Origin: Paludibacteraceae bacterium
Lineage (GTDB): Bacteria; Bacteroidota; Bacteroidia; Bacteroidales; Paludibacteraceae
Assembly (NCBI GenBank): GCA_024401565.1
Contig: JAKSKU010000002.1
Coordinates: forward strand, 1-64,000
DNA length: 64,000 nucleotides
Direction: 5' to 3'
The notes below the pieces were generated by a model. The model saw nothing but the letters and a program-made list of their open reading frames with translations, did not search any database and was not told the DNA's origin. The position numbers were made by a program, and so were the translations under genes. Positions 9,012 to 18,030 of this stretch are shown here, one piece after another; within the stretch, counting starts at the first letter, position 1, and the number at the start of each line of letters is the position of its first letter.

Positions 9012-9239
9012 ATGAATGATGACAGCCTATTTTTTATAGTGATTGGCATTATCGCCATAGCATTCGGAGGATATAATCTTGCCGAGAAAATACGCAATCC
9101 AAAGCGATTCAATAAATATGTGGAGACGACATCTCGATTCCTGGGAGAGAAAGGCAGCCTGATATGGCAGAGTATCTCACGAATCTGGTTTCCCATCATA
9201 ATTGGCATAATCAGCATCATATTGGTTTGCTGTTTTTAA
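9012..9239 (+). CDS. Small two-helix membrane protein
   Basis: 75 residues from the ATG at 9012; a TTG two codons earlier is possible but less likely. There are two hydrophobic helices, at residues about 5-22 (LFFIVIGIIAIAFGG) and 57-74 (FPIIIGIISIILVCCF), joined by a basic loop. It begins 12 bp after the M23 peptidase stop, so the two probably share a message. No family recognised. Confidence 0.65.
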   Translation: MNDDSLFFIVIGIIAIAFGGYNLAEKIRNPKRFNKYVETTSRFLGEKGSLIWQSISRIWFPIIIGIISIILVCCF

Positions 9240-9247
9240 TCCCGTAA

Positions 9248-9268
9248 AGACGCGATATCATTGCGTCT
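9248..9268. other. Hairpin after the small membrane gene
   Basis: AGACGC at 9248-9253 pairs with GCGTCT at 9263-9268. It lacks a clear T-run on either strand, so I do not call it a terminator. The same 6-bp arm recurs at 9391-9410. Confidence 0.45.
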
Positions 9269-9292
9269 CTGGATATTGCCCACTAAATAGAA

Positions 9293-9363
9293 TGACATCG
9301 TGTCACAAAATGTCATACGAAAAGATATGAAGTCTGCCAAATTTGCAGTTTTGCAAGTTTGGC
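9293..9363. promoter_or_regulatory. Palindromic control region upstream of grpE-dnaJ
   Basis: Two dyads lie in the 200 bp before grpE. The first is TGACA-TCG-TGTCA at 9293-9305, followed by another TGTCA at 9311. The second is a 28-bp dyad at 9336-9363 with arms GCCAAATTTGCA and TGCAAGTTTGGC, 11 of 12 bases pairing. Neither resembles the CIRCE element of HrcA. No exact TAnnTTTG box precedes grpE, so these may be operators or part of a heat-shock promoter. Role inferred only from position. Confidence 0.5.
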
Positions 9364-9441
9364 AAACTTTTTGATAAATAATATATGTATAGACGCAAAA
9401 AGTAGCGTCTTATTTATATAAGTATAAACAGAAAAATCATA

Positions 9442-10026
9442 ATGAATATGGCAGAAGAAAACAACAATATAGAAGAACAGAAAGTGGAAAATGCAGAGAC
9501 TGCGGAAAATACAGCAGCAGACAACTCGGCAGACGCCACTGCGGAGAATCAGGCTACAGATCCTGTAGACGAGAAGGATGCAAAGATCGCAGAGTTGGAG
9601 GCAAAGATCGAGCGCATGAACAACGAGCACTTGTATCTACGCGCGGAGTTCGACAACTTCAAGAAGCGCACTTTGAAAGAGAAGTCAGAGCTTATCCAGA
9701 CAGCAGGAAAGAACGTGCTTGAGCAGATGCTTCCTGTCATCGACGACTTCGAGCGAGCAATGGTATCAATAGACAAAGCTGAATCTGTAGACGCAGTAAA
9801 GGAAGGAGTGGCATTGATACACAGCAAATTCATGAATTTCCTTGAAAGAAACAACGTAAAAGAAATCGAGACTAAGGACTTGCCCTTCAACACCGACTTC
9901 CATGAGGCAGTTGCTCAAGTGCCAATGGGAGAAGACAAGAAAGGGATTATCATCGACTGTACTCAGAAAGGTTATATCATGGGTGAGAAGGTGGTAAGAT
10001 TCGCCAAGGTCGTAATTGGAGCATAA
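9442..10026 (+). CDS. grpE: Nucleotide exchange factor GrpE
   Basis: 194 residues. An acidic, low-complexity N-terminus (about 50 residues rich in Glu, Asn and Ala) precedes the long coiled-coil ([20 protein letters not shown]) and the GrpE core with [12 protein letters not shown]. The C-terminal beta domain contains [10 protein letters not shown]. GrpE releases ADP from DnaK and works with DnaJ, whose gene starts 4 bp after the grpE stop. A hairpin (9391-9410) sits in the leader and two dyads lie further upstream. Confident. Confidence 0.97.
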   Translation: MNMAEENNNIEEQKVENAETAENTAADNSADATAENQATDPVDEKDAKIAELEAKIERMNNEHLYLRAEFDNFKKRTLKEKSELIQTAGKNVLEQMLPVIDDFERAMVSIDKAESVDAVKEGVALIHSKFMNFLERNNVKEIETKDLPFNTDFHEAVAQVPMGEDKKGIIIDCTQKGYIMGEKVVRFAKVVIGA

Positions 10027-10030
10027 TGTC

Positions 10031-11191
10031 ATGGCAGAGAAAAGAGATTACTACGAAGTGCTTGGCGTTTCCAAGACAGCCACAGCAGACGAATTAAAGA
10101 AGGCTTATCGTAAGAAAGCCATACAATACCATCCCGACAGAAACCCAGACAACCCAGAAGCAGAGGCTAAGTTTAAGGAGGCTGCTGAGGCGTATGAAGT
10201 ATTGAGCGACGAGAACAAACGAGCTAGATACGACAAATACGGTCATGCCGGACTTGACGACCAAGGTGGATTTGGCGGCTTCGGCGGATTTGGCGGAGGA
10301 ATGTCTATGGAAGACATTTTCTCTCAGTTCGGCGATATTTTCGGCGGGATGGGCGGCTTCGGTGGATTCGGCGGTGGCGGCGGCGGTGGTCGCGCGACAC
10401 GTCGCGGCGGAGATTTGCGAGTAAGAGTGAAAGTCACTTTGAAAGACGTGATGAACGGAGTCGAGAAGACCGTAAAGATCAAGCGTAACGAAGAGTGTAC
10501 AGAGTGTAAAGGCACTGGTTCAGCCGACGGCCAGACAACTACATGTGCCACATGTGGTGGTAAGGGCGTTGTCTACAGAGTACAGCGTACGATCATGGGA
10601 CAGATGAGAACACAATCATATTGTCCGGATTGCGACGGTGAAGGCCAGATTGTAAAGAATAAGTGTAAGTGCTGTGGCGGCGAAGGCGTCGTGCAGAAAG
10701 AGGCCACGGTCACATTTAAAATCCCTGCAGGCGTTCAGGACGGCATGAGCCTAAGAATCGCAGGCGGTGGTAACGCTGCAGGCAAAGGCGGAGAGAAAGG
10801 CAATCTTATCGTCCAGATCATGGAGGAGCAGGACCCAGACTTGTTCAGAGACAACGACGATTTGATTTACAACGCTTTGATTTCACTTCCTATGGCAGTA
10901 TGCGGAGGCAAGATAGAAGTGCCAACTGTAGACGGCAAGAAATGTGAGGTCAAGATTGAGCCAGGCACAACACACGGAAAACTACTTAGAGTCAAAGGCA
11001 AAGGACTTCCACGCCTTAACGAATACGGCACTGGTGATTTGTTGGTTTACGTCAGCGTTTTCATTCCAAAGAATCTGTCGAAAGACGAGAAAAAGGAGAT
11101 GGAGAAACTGATGGAAAGCGACAGTTTCAAACCAAAGGCAGAAGACTACGAGCAGTCGAAAAAAATGATGGTAAAGATGTTCCGCGGTTGA
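10031..11191 (+). CDS. dnaJ: Chaperone DnaJ (Hsp40)
   Basis: 386 residues from the ATG at 10031 ([12 protein letters not shown]); an upstream TTG in frame overlaps grpE and is unlikely. J domain with the HPD motif (residues about 32-34), a Gly/Phe-rich linker, and the zinc-binding domain with four CxxCxGxG-type motifs ([32 protein letters not shown]), followed by the substrate-binding C-terminal domains. It stimulates DnaK ATPase and delivers clients. Operon with grpE. No dnaK is in the window. Confidence 0.97.
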   Translation: MAEKRDYYEVLGVSKTATADELKKAYRKKAIQYHPDRNPDNPEAEAKFKEAAEAYEVLSDENKRARYDKYGHAGLDDQGGFGGFGGFGGGMSMEDIFSQFGDIFGGMGGFGGFGGGGGGGRATRRGGDLRVRVKVTLKDVMNGVEKTVKIKRNEECTECKGTGSADGQTTTCATCGGKGVVYRVQRTIMGQMRTQSYCPDCDGEGQIVKNKCKCCGGEGVVQKEATVTFKIPAGVQDGMSLRIAGGGNAAGKGGEKGNLIVQIMEEQDPDLFRDNDDLIYNALISLPMAVCGGKIEVPTVDGKKCEVKIEPGTTHGKLLRVKGKGLPRLNEYGTGDLLVYVSVFIPKNLSKDEKKEMEKLMESDSFKPKAEDYEQSKKMMVKMFRG

Positions 11192-11271
11192 TAACTCGAC
11201 CAAAAAAGTATTTTTACAACATAATTTCGAAAAAAGTTCAATATTTATACTCTCGTTTTCAAAAAAGTGTT

Positions 11272-11279
11272 TACCTTTG
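11272..11279 (+). promoter_or_regulatory. -7 promoter element of the MORN gene
   Basis: TACCTTTG on the plus strand, exact TAnnTTTG, 29 bp before the ATG at 11309. Confidence 0.7.
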
Positions 11280-11308
11280 GCAATGTTGTTTGAAAAGTAA
11301 GCAATATT

Positions 11309-11779
11309 ATGAAGATAAAAGTTTTATTTATCGCGATAGTTTCGCTAATGATGTTCAGTGTAGATGCATATTCTCAGTGTAAGGGAAAATGTAGAAATGG
11401 TAAAGGTATCTACACATTTGAAGATGGCGAAGTATATGACGGACAGTTCGTTGACGGACAGTTTGAAGGCAAGGGTACTTACTCGTACAATTCAGGTGCG
11501 AAGTACACTGGCGAGTTCAAAGCTGGAAAGCGTCACGGAAAGGGTACATATGTGTATCCAACAGGTGATATCTACACAGGTGACTTTGTAGATGGCATGC
11601 CAAGTGGTACTGGTGTTTACAGTTTCGCTAACGGCGACCGTTACGAGGGCGAGTTCCTTGAGGGAAAGAGAAACGGACAGGGTGTCTACATCTTTGCTAG
11701 TGGAACAAAGCAGACTGGTGTTTTTGAAAACTCTTACATGATTGAGGAAATCTCAATCGAGCGTGTGAAGAAACAATAA
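11309..11779 (+). CDS. Secreted MORN-repeat protein
   Basis: 156 residues. A signal peptide (MKIKVLFIAIVSLMMFSVDA) is followed by at least four full MORN repeats of about 23 residues each, of the form YxGxFxxGxxxGxGxYxxxxG (YTGEFKAGKRHGKGTYVYPTG is one). MORN repeats form extended beta structures that often bind membranes or proteins; the specific partner here is unknown. It has its own promoter box and a strong terminator, so it is a monocistronic gene. Domain call confident. Confidence 0.9.
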   Translation: MKIKVLFIAIVSLMMFSVDAYSQCKGKCRNGKGIYTFEDGEVYDGQFVDGQFEGKGTYSYNSGAKYTGEFKAGKRHGKGTYVYPTGDIYTGDFVDGMPSGTGVYSFANGDRYEGEFLEGKRNGQGVYIFASGTKQTGVFENSYMIEEISIERVKKQ

Positions 11780-11803
11780 AAGTTTATTATAATCTCACCT
11801 TGC

Positions 11804-11837
11804 GGGCTTGTAAAGATTCTTTTACGAGCCCTTTTTT
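11804..11837 (+). terminator. Terminator of the MORN gene
   Basis: Stem GGGCTTGTAAA (11804-11814) with TTTACGAGCCC (11821-11831), one wobble pair, loop of 6, then TTTTTT. Confidence 0.9.
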
Positions 11838-11840
11838 ATT

Positions 11841-11947
11841 CCCTAACCTCTAACCCCTAACCTCTAACCCCTAACCTCTAACCTCTAACCTCTAACCCCT
11901 AACCTCTAACCCCTAACCCCTAACCCCTAACCTCTAACCTCTAACTC
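11841..11947. repeat. Heptanucleotide repeat across the GNAT stop codon
   Basis: About 15 units of CTAACCC/CTAACCT. They run into the coding region, so that the last residues (Val-Arg-Gly) and the stop codon of the acetyltransferase gene are made of repeat. On the coding strand each unit carries TAG. The sequence looks telomere-like, but the context is bacterial. Confidence 0.92.
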
Positions 11948-12470
11948 CATAAACCAACCCACGTATTTCAGCGACCGCAGATTCTATAGCACCGTCAGCA
12001 CACGAACCTAACGTCATGATACGCATAGGCAGACTCTGTTTATCAGAGGAATAAGCAGGCTGTATATAAGGCCTGGGCCATAGAGAGAAACCACACTTCT
12101 CATAAAACGAAATACGACGTTTAGCCTCATCTGTAGTCGGCATTTCAACCTCTAGAATGACACTGCTTACCCCAGGCATTGACACAAGGGCAGCCAGCGA
12201 CAAAGTGCCGTAGCCACACTGACGCATATTATCGGCAATAGCCAAATGCTCCACGTAAGAGAACCCTGACGGCAGGCTCCACACCGTGATGAATCCAACA
12301 TTCACGTCGCCATCCTTTATCAGCAGACAACGCATCTTTTCATTATGATCCACATTATAACGTTGGCCGGCAACATCACGCCTCTCATCGGCAGGAAACG
12401 CAGAATCCATCAGCGTCTCCACAAAAGCATAATCCTCCGAATGAGTATTGATCTCCTTTAGTACAACCAT
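11934..12470 (-). CDS. GNAT-family N-acetyltransferase
   Basis: 178 residues with the GNAT fold pattern: YVEHLAIADNMRQCGYGTLS holds motif A, whose R/Q-x-x-G-x-G/A acetyl-CoA loop is QCGYGT here, and ISFYEKCGFSLWP is motif B. The substrate is not predictable. The final residues are encoded by the heptad repeat. A MITE-like element occupies most of the upstream region (12513-12628), so the promoter lies in or just after that element. Confidence 0.85.
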   Translation of the reverse strand: MVVLKEINTHSEDYAFVETLMDSAFPADERRDVAGQRYNVDHNEKMRCLLIKDGDVNVGFITVWSLPSGFSYVEHLAIADNMRQCGYGTLSLAALVSMPGVSSVILEVEMPTTDEAKRRISFYEKCGFSLWPRPYIQPAYSSDKQSLPMRIMTLGSCADGAIESAVAEIRGLVYGVRG

Positions 12471-12512
12471 TAATTATTATCCATTATCAATCATTCAACC
12501 ATTAATAAAAAA

Positions 12513-12628
12513 GGCAATTATATACGAGTCGTCCAACGGGCTCACGTTGTAAGGTGGGTTAGGGCCAAAAAAAAAATCAAACATGGGCCATTAACAATCC
12601 TCATTTGGGCAACTGCTATATAATCCCC
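12513..12628 (-). mobile_element. MITE-like element, copy A (116 bp)
   Basis: Ends are imperfect inverted repeats: GGCAATTATATACGAGTCG on the left and, read inward from the right, GGGGATTATATAGCAGTTG. They agree at about 14 of 19 positions. The element is flanked by the 8-bp direct repeat ATAAAAAA (12505-12512 and 12629-12636), though that sequence is A-rich. Copy B at 46801-46880 shares both ends and the internal stretch AATGAGGATTGTTAA. No coding capacity. Confidence 0.8.
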
Positions 12629-12632
12629 ATAA

Positions 12633-12668
12633 AAAAAGCCAGTCCGGATCAATCCAAACTGGCTTTTT
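12633..12668. terminator. Terminator of the DUF4377-like gene
   Basis: AAAAAGCCAGT (12633-12643) pairs with ACTGGCTTTTT (12658-12668), with an inner GGAT/ATCC stem. It can act on either strand, and lies 21 bp past the stop at 12690. Confidence 0.9.
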
Positions 12669-12689
12669 ATACTTTAGAAAAATCTATTA

Positions 12690-13091
12690 TTACTTCTTCT
12701 TAGTTGCAGCGGCAGCCTCTTTTTCACGAGCAGCCTTTGCAGCGCGTGCCTCAGCAGCCTTCTTCTTCATCTCCTGCTGCTTACGGTAAGAATCCGAGTT
12801 ATCACGACCGATAGTCTTGATTACGACAATTGTATCAGCAGTTGGATCATACTTCTCAACGTGCATTGTGTACTCGTATCCACTCTCGTAGTAGAAATTA
12901 CGGAATCCACCACAGAATGGCTCCCACTCTGTCTTATCCTTACGGCTATAACCGCGGCGGATCTGGAAGCAACGCTGATTGTCTTCAGTAAGCACCTTCT
13001 CTGCACTTACCTTCATAAATTCCTGTGAGTTGGCACCAGACATCGCACAAACGTATGCCAAAGCGGCCATAATTATCTTTTTCATATCCAA
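12690..13091 (-). CDS. Secreted DUF4377-like protein
   Basis: 133 residues. After a signal peptide (MKKIIMAALAYVCAMSGANS) comes a short domain with the pattern C-x-Q, W-x-P-F and GFRNFYYESGYEYTMHVEKY, which fits DUF4377, a small domain often attached to envelope or heat-shock-related lipoproteins. The C-terminal 30 residues are a low-complexity Ala/Lys/Glu tail (KKKAAEARAAKAAREKE), likely helical. Function unknown. It has its own promoter and terminator. Confidence 0.75.
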   Translation of the reverse strand: MDMKKIIMAALAYVCAMSGANSQEFMKVSAEKVLTEDNQRCFQIRRGYSRKDKTEWEPFCGGFRNFYYESGYEYTMHVEKYDPTADTIVVIKTIGRDNSDSYRKQQEMKKKAAEARAAKAAREKEAAAATKKK

Positions 13092-13113
13092 ACTTCTTTT
13101 TTATATTTACAGA

Positions 13114-13121
13114 CAAAAATA
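13114..13121 (-). promoter_or_regulatory. -7 promoter element of the DUF4377-like gene
   Basis: TATTTTTG on the minus strand, exact TAnnTTTG, 22 bp before the ATG. Confidence 0.65.
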
Positions 13122-13224
13122 AAATATTTAGTTGGCAGTCAAAAAAAATCCGCCCATATTTTATCCAATTTTGTTAATTAATGTTTGCAAATGCAATATT
13201 CAATGCTCTACAACACATTTATTA

Positions 13225-14580
13225 TCAATTACGATCTACACTTTCAAGTTTGCTCAAATATTCCCTTACAGTTTTCCAATCGTAGTAGTTGCCTGTCACC
13301 GTAGAGATACTTGCAGGCAATCGCACTTCTCTCTCGTTGAGCAGAAACTTCACCATATATTCGCATCCGTTCACACTCAAATCATTCTTACGATAGAAGA
13401 TGATCTGCAAGTTGCCAGCCATCGGGATAACCGAGAAATCCTGCCAGTAATTGTGGAGCAGATCCAAATCCTTGTGAGCCTCACCAGCACCGTCAAGGTT
13501 AAGCAACGCCACAAGCGGTAGCAAACCAGTGTCGTGGCCAAAACGCAGATTGGCAGCCACTCCGTTGCCTTTTATGGCATCGTCCGCCTCCTGCTTTATC
13601 TTTCCCACCAATGAAGCGGCAGCCTTCACTCCCACTCCACCGTTAAGCGGACAGTTGGCATAATCCTTATACCAATACAGGTTTTGAGCCTGCCACTGCA
13701 AAGCCATCTCCTCAAGAGTAAAGACTTTAGTCAGTGAGCAATTGCGTTCATCAAGATTATCCACGTCCACACCCTGCAATGAGATCAGCATATAGTACAG
13801 AGTCTTGACAAACTTCTCTCTATTCACATATTTCTTGATTATGTTTTTGTTGGAGAAGATTTTTTCTAGGACAGCGTCACCAGCGTCACGCTTCTCATAG
13901 AACGCAGCCAATTCAGGATTGCTGTTTCCGCCGGAGAAATCACCGACCGACTTTCCATGACACATGTAATACTGGTATTTTGAGCTAGCGTCATTGTCAA
14001 TGTCGAGGTTCGGACAGATCTTATTCAACTCCTGGCAAAACGCCGTCATACTCAACGCGCAACGCACCACCGTCGTGCTCTTTGCGTCGATCTTCTTGTT
14101 TTCGCCCGTGAAGACGGCAGGGAAATTCTTCACCATACGTCTTGCTATTCCACGGTGCTGCTCACGTCCGATAGGAGTAAGGTCACCAGCACGTTCGTCG
14201 GCATCGTCGCGGATCTGCGACATCTCCACAAACAATTTTCTGCCAAAAGGAGTCAGGCCCGACTCACTCGCAGCCTTCTCGAAAATTTCCGCGATATAGC
14301 TGTAGTCTTCCTGGCTATAATGGTAGCGTGAGCCATGACGGCCATAATGGCTTATATAGAACGGCGTATAACCTTCAGGAGCGGCAGAAAGTGTAGGGAA
14401 ATCATATATTCCTGTAGCCAACTTGTTGATGCCCTTCACACTTGCGTCATAAGAGATATAGTTGGAGCTGAAAAAATCCGGCTGAGATTCCAGTTCCGCA
14501 TTAGTGACAGCAGCCTGCATATTCTGTGAAATAAAAAACGTCGCTACCGACGATGTTAAAATTAATTGTAGTGCATTCAT
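13225..14580 (-). CDS. Histidine-type acid phosphatase, exported
   Basis: 451 residues with a signal peptide. The catalytic motif HYGRHGSRYHYS (RHGxR type, around residue 82) and the distal FGHDTGLLPL (HD motif, around residue 349) are the two halves of a histidine acid phosphatase active site. Related Bacteroidota enzymes hydrolyse phytate or other phosphate esters in the periplasm; the exact substrate cannot be told from sequence alone. Single gene with its own promoter box. Confidence 0.88.
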   Translation of the reverse strand: MNALQLILTSSVATFFISQNMQAAVTNAELESQPDFFSSNYISYDASVKGINKLATGIYDFPTLSAAPEGYTPFYISHYGRHGSRYHYSQEDYSYIAEIFEKAASESGLTPFGRKLFVEMSQIRDDADERAGDLTPIGREQHRGIARRMVKNFPAVFTGENKKIDAKSTTVVRCALSMTAFCQELNKICPNLDIDNDASSKYQYYMCHGKSVGDFSGGNSNPELAAFYEKRDAGDAVLEKIFSNKNIIKKYVNREKFVKTLYYMLISLQGVDVDNLDERNCSLTKVFTLEEMALQWQAQNLYWYKDYANCPLNGGVGVKAAASLVGKIKQEADDAIKGNGVAANLRFGHDTGLLPLVALLNLDGAGEAHKDLDLLHNYWQDFSVIPMAGNLQIIFYRKNDLSVNGCEYMVKFLLNEREVRLPASISTVTGNYYDWKTVREYLSKLESVDRN

Positions 14581-14618
14581 ATATTTCTCACTATCTATGA
14601 CTATCTATTGTATTGTTA

Positions 14619-14626
14619 CAAAGTTA
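14619..14626 (-). promoter_or_regulatory. -7 promoter element of the histidine phosphatase gene
   Basis: TAACTTTG on the minus strand, exact TAnnTTTG, 38 bp before the ATG. Confidence 0.65.
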
Positions 14627-14690
14627 AGAAATTAAAGAAATAGACAAATCATTTGAACGATAAAAAGTTTCCGCCAGCACGTATTAGTAA

Positions 14691-14710
14691 GGGCGAGTTG
14701 AAACCCGCCC
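14691..14710 (-). repeat. REP-like hairpin copy 6, diverged
   Basis: GGGCGAG and CCCGCCC arms around TTGAAA, less regular than the other copies, and the flank reads ATAG instead of GTAG on the minus strand. It lies 30 bp downstream of the VIT/VWA gene and could also act as its terminator. Confidence 0.6.
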
Positions 14711-14740
14711 TATGCTTTTGCTGAAAATCCAGGAGTCAGC

Positions 14741-17700
14741 TTATTTATCTTTGTTTTTCTTAAAATTAACGGTACCGACCGTCAACACTTCTTTGGCAAA
14801 GCCTGCCTGTAATGTCAGGATCTCGCGTTTCTGGTTTGGTCGGCCGAAATTAGTATAGACGGTAGCCTGTATCACAACTGGCTGCAGCTGTTTCTGGCTA
14901 CGAGTGCCATAATAATTGGCCTGTATCGTGTAATTTCCATCAATAGCGTCTTTCAAGCAGAACTCCTCAGGTCCGTAACCACCGGTGATATCATCCGATA
15001 TTTTTCCTCCGATAGCGGTTTCTGTATGTCCATAATAACATTTTTCTCCATTAGGATCCGTCACCCATAGGTCCATATCGCAATTGTCGGTATTCCATGT
15101 AAGGATTATACGCATATCCACAGGGCAGTTGCCTAGAAGACGTTTGTCGTATTTAGACGTATCCACCTTACCTGGATTCAACTCGATAATGGCATTCATC
15201 TCATTAATAGCAATCTGCTGAATATTACGGAAACGGCTATGCCAAACTGTTGAGCCTACTTTATATAGCAGATCCGTTGCCTTCTGATATTCACCAATCT
15301 CCCAATAAGCTAATGCAAGATCTCGATACGACTGTGGCTCCTCGCCCCTCATGGTAATCACTCGTTTGTATACCGATAAAGCCAGATCATAGGATTTGAA
15401 CTCAAACAACTTATTGGCACAAGAACGAGCCACTTCTGCATCATCCAACTTCATCTCTGCCAAATTTGAGACAATCCTGATTGCCTCGTCTCTCATATTT
15501 TCACGGAAGAAATATTCAGCAACGTCTAAATAGAATGATGGAGAGCCGCTATACTGAGATTTCATTTCCAAATAAGCATCATACATCTTCGTCTTCTCCA
15601 TCGACTTTAATTTCGAAAGATATGGGACGTCCGGACTCCAATATTGGAGCTGGATAGTAGACGACGTGTCTTCTGGAGCCTCTTCCATAGAAGGATATGG
15701 TTCTGAATTGGATCTGTCCTCAGATTCGTTTGATCTATTTCGGGAAAACAAACCAGAAGTAGCAGCAGTAGGACCGCCAACAGATCCTCCACCTACTCCA
15801 TAGCCAACTACCACCAATTCTTCCAATTGTTCCTCTGCTAATACCACATTTAAAACGGATCCTATATTTTTCTTAATCTTTACTGTCTTTGACTCATATC
15901 CGGCATAACTAAATTCCAAAGTCTCTCCTTCATACACGTCGATTTCATAGTTACCATCCATATCCGTATTTGTGCCTATGATGGTTCCCTTTATTAATAC
16001 ATTAGCAAAAGGAAGCTCTTCTCTGTGATCCTTTACAACACCCCTTATCGTACGACTAACCGCTCTTGCTTCTCTCGCTGCTCTCTCGCGAGTTTCTCTC
16101 TCTCTTGCTGCTCTCGCTTCTCTTTCTTCTCTTGCTCTTGCATCTCTATCGCTTGCATCTCTTGCCCGACGCTCTATTATTTCCAAACGCATACGTTCTC
16201 TATCCTCAGGTGTGAGGTTCCACCAATTTAGGAATTTTTCTCGTGCCACAACAATGTTATTGTCTACCACGAGATCCGTCTGCGGTTTGGCAACTTGAAC
16301 CTTCTTTTTCATAGAGACACGACGGTTATACTCATCTTTCAATTCATCTGGCGGAGTGATTTCATAACGGATATAATCACTCACCGTCTCCAAGACAATC
16401 AAAGAGGTATATCGAGTCACTACACCAAATTCCTTTGACAATTCTATGATTTTATTCTCATTCTTATTATGTTCAAGATCAAGTTCGGCCAACTTCTTCT
16501 GAGCCCACATACGTTTCACATTTGTGGCATTTGTAGAATTAGACGATGACACATGGCAAACGATACTGTCCTTGATGTTATTGCCAAATCCAAAATACAA
16601 TGTGATGTCGGCCTCCTGGCTCTTCATTATTCCGGACACAGTGAACGACTCCTTAACCGGAGAGGCAATAGATGGATACACTTCCGTGATTTGACTTGGA
16701 TTATACTTAGATCGGATGAAACTATACTGCAAATTGCGAAGCGCATACAACGCCTCTTTCACATTCAAATTACAAAGATTGACATAAACGCCGTCGTTTC
16801 TCATAGCAAATGATTTCAACTTTGAATGATCGGCGATAGGATTGGAATTGACAACAGACAATGGCGATTTCGGCGAAATCAACGTGTCTTTTCCTATATT
16901 GCTCAATCCATCCGAGAAAAGCAGAATTTCATCATCATTTATTTTCGACAGATCTAGACACCCAAGTTGTGTGGCTCCGTCGAATTTCGGATGTGCGGGA
17001 TCAATGAGTTTCTTCATATAATCAATTCCACACACAGTGTCCACAAACTGCTTATTGGCAAATGTTATCAAATGTATTTTGTCCAAGCCTAAAACATCAA
17101 GGTACGACTGCAACACTTCATAATCCTTAGCCAGATTTCTATTCTCGGAAGAGCCAGAAACGTCATAGACGACAGCCAGACTATTTGATTTTGATTTCTC
17201 CACAGAAGCCGGCTTCAACATGGAATAAAGATAGAAATAGGTGTCGGCCCCAGCATTCTCTTTATAGACTGACGATTCCGACAGTGCCGGCAACTCAAAG
17301 AAAATACCATTCTTAAGTGTGTAGTTTCGTCGCGTCATCTGTGCGGTATAACCCTTACATTTCGCATTAGAGCGGAATTCAAGTTCACTTACTGACTTAT
17401 CCCCCAAGATTGGAGTCTGATCTTCGTTGTAGGCATCAATTGAAATGGCCAAATTCTTGACCTTTGTGTTATTTTCTATAGGCAGACGGTAATATCTTTT
17501 CCCATTCGAAGTCATCAGTTCCTGTTCGCAAGCCACAACGATATGACGTGTACCGCCTGAAGTGAACGGATAGATACGAGTTCTGAAATTATTACCTTCC
17601 GTCATCTCCAGCAAGCCAGGATCCACATTCTCACGCACTTTTTCCTCGAATGTTTTTCTTCCCTTCTCTTTTTCCACTACAACTCCCTCACGAAGTTTCC

Positions 17701-17977
17701 CATCAATATCAAGGGCATAGCGAGAACAAGTCTGCCCTTCATCCAAAGGGAACTCAAACTCACCTTCAAGAGTCTTATAGCTGTTGTTGTAGAATACCAT
17801 ATCGAAAGTTGTGGTGGCCACATTACCCACAACATCAATATTGATTGTCAGATTACTCAGTTCTATGCTGTTTCTGTAATCTGGATTTTTTACAGTCGGA
17901 ATTCCCAACTGCGCCATCACTGCCGTCGACAACATCGTCCACAACACGAAAATGAAGCCTAGTCTTTTCACTATCAT
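14741..17977 (-). CDS. VIT and VWA domain protein with SusC-like plug and DUF2135 tail
   Basis: 1078 residues from the chosen ATG. The -7 box at 18002-18009 would place the transcript start almost on the two earlier in-frame starts (TTG at 18004, ATG at 17998), so the third is preferred; it gives a clean signal peptide ending in VMAQ. Order (numbered from here): VIT domain about 25-165; VWA domain about 265-410 with the MIDAS-type DVSGSS; Arg/Glu-rich stretch about 590-640; carboxypeptidase-regulatory-like module about 643-730 ending in EELVVVGYG, the signature normally seen in SusC/RagA receptors; TPR-like helices about 820-910; and a YfaP/DUF2135-like domain (LTWNTDNCDMDLWVTDPNGE) about 952-1070. 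Probably a surface or periplasmic protein-interaction platform. Paralogue of the next gene. Confidence 0.88.
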   Translation of the reverse strand: MIVKRLGFIFVLWTMLSTAVMAQLGIPTVKNPDYRNSIELSNLTINIDVVGNVATTTFDMVFYNNSYKTLEGEFEFPLDEGQTCSRYALDIDGKLREGVVVEKEKGRKTFEEKVRENVDPGLLEMTEGNNFRTRIYPFTSGGTRHIVVACEQELMTSNGKRYYRLPIENNTKVKNLAISIDAYNEDQTPILGDKSVSELEFRSNAKCKGYTAQMTRRNYTLKNGIFFELPALSESSVYKENAGADTYFYLYSMLKPASVEKSKSNSLAVVYDVSGSSENRNLAKDYEVLQSYLDVLGLDKIHLITFANKQFVDTVCGIDYMKKLIDPAHPKFDGATQLGCLDLSKINDDEILLFSDGLSNIGKDTLISPKSPLSVVNSNPIADHSKLKSFAMRNDGVYVNLCNLNVKEALYALRNLQYSFIRSKYNPSQITEVYPSIASPVKESFTVSGIMKSQEADITLYFGFGNNIKDSIVCHVSSSNSTNATNVKRMWAQKKLAELDLEHNKNENKIIELSKEFGVVTRYTSLIVLETVSDYIRYEITPPDELKDEYNRRVSMKKKVQVAKPQTDLVVDNNIVVAREKFLNWWNLTPEDRERMRLEIIERRARDASDRDARAREEREARAARERETRERAAREARAVSRTIRGVVKDHREELPFANVLIKGTIIGTNTDMDGNYEIDVYEGETLEFSYAGYESKTVKIKKNIGSVLNVVLAEEQLEELVVVGYGVGGGSVGGPTAATSGLFSRNRSNESEDRSNSEPYPSMEEAPEDTSSTIQLQYWSPDVPYLSKLKSMEKTKMYDAYLEMKSQYSGSPSFYLDVAEYFFRENMRDEAIRIVSNLAEMKLDDAEVARSCANKLFEFKSYDLALSVYKRVITMRGEEPQSYRDLALAYWEIGEYQKATDLLYKVGSTVWHSRFRNIQQIAINEMNAIIELNPGKVDTSKYDKRLLGNCPVDMRIILTWNTDNCDMDLWVTDPNGEKCYYGHTETAIGGKISDDITGGYGPEEFCLKDAIDGNYTIQANYYGTRSQKQLQPVVIQATVYTNFGRPNQKREILTLQAGFAKEVLTVGTVNFKKNKDK

Positions 17978-18001
17978 ATGCTCTTGCTTTTTATACATTT
18001 G

Positions 18002-18009
18002 CAAATATA
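18002..18009 (-). promoter_or_regulatory. -7 promoter element of the first VIT/VWA gene
   Basis: TATATTTG on the minus strand, exact TAnnTTTG. Its position decides the start codon: the ATG ending at 17977 is the first one with a leader of reasonable length. Confidence 0.65.
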
Positions 18010-18030
18010 AGCAAATAGGATCTGGTATAC

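Noticed and set aside
11841..11947. Telomere-like CCCTAA arrays as a sign of eukaryotic contamination
   Set aside because: The repeats are heptads merged with the stop codon of a bacterial gene, and the same style occurs at other genes with other units.
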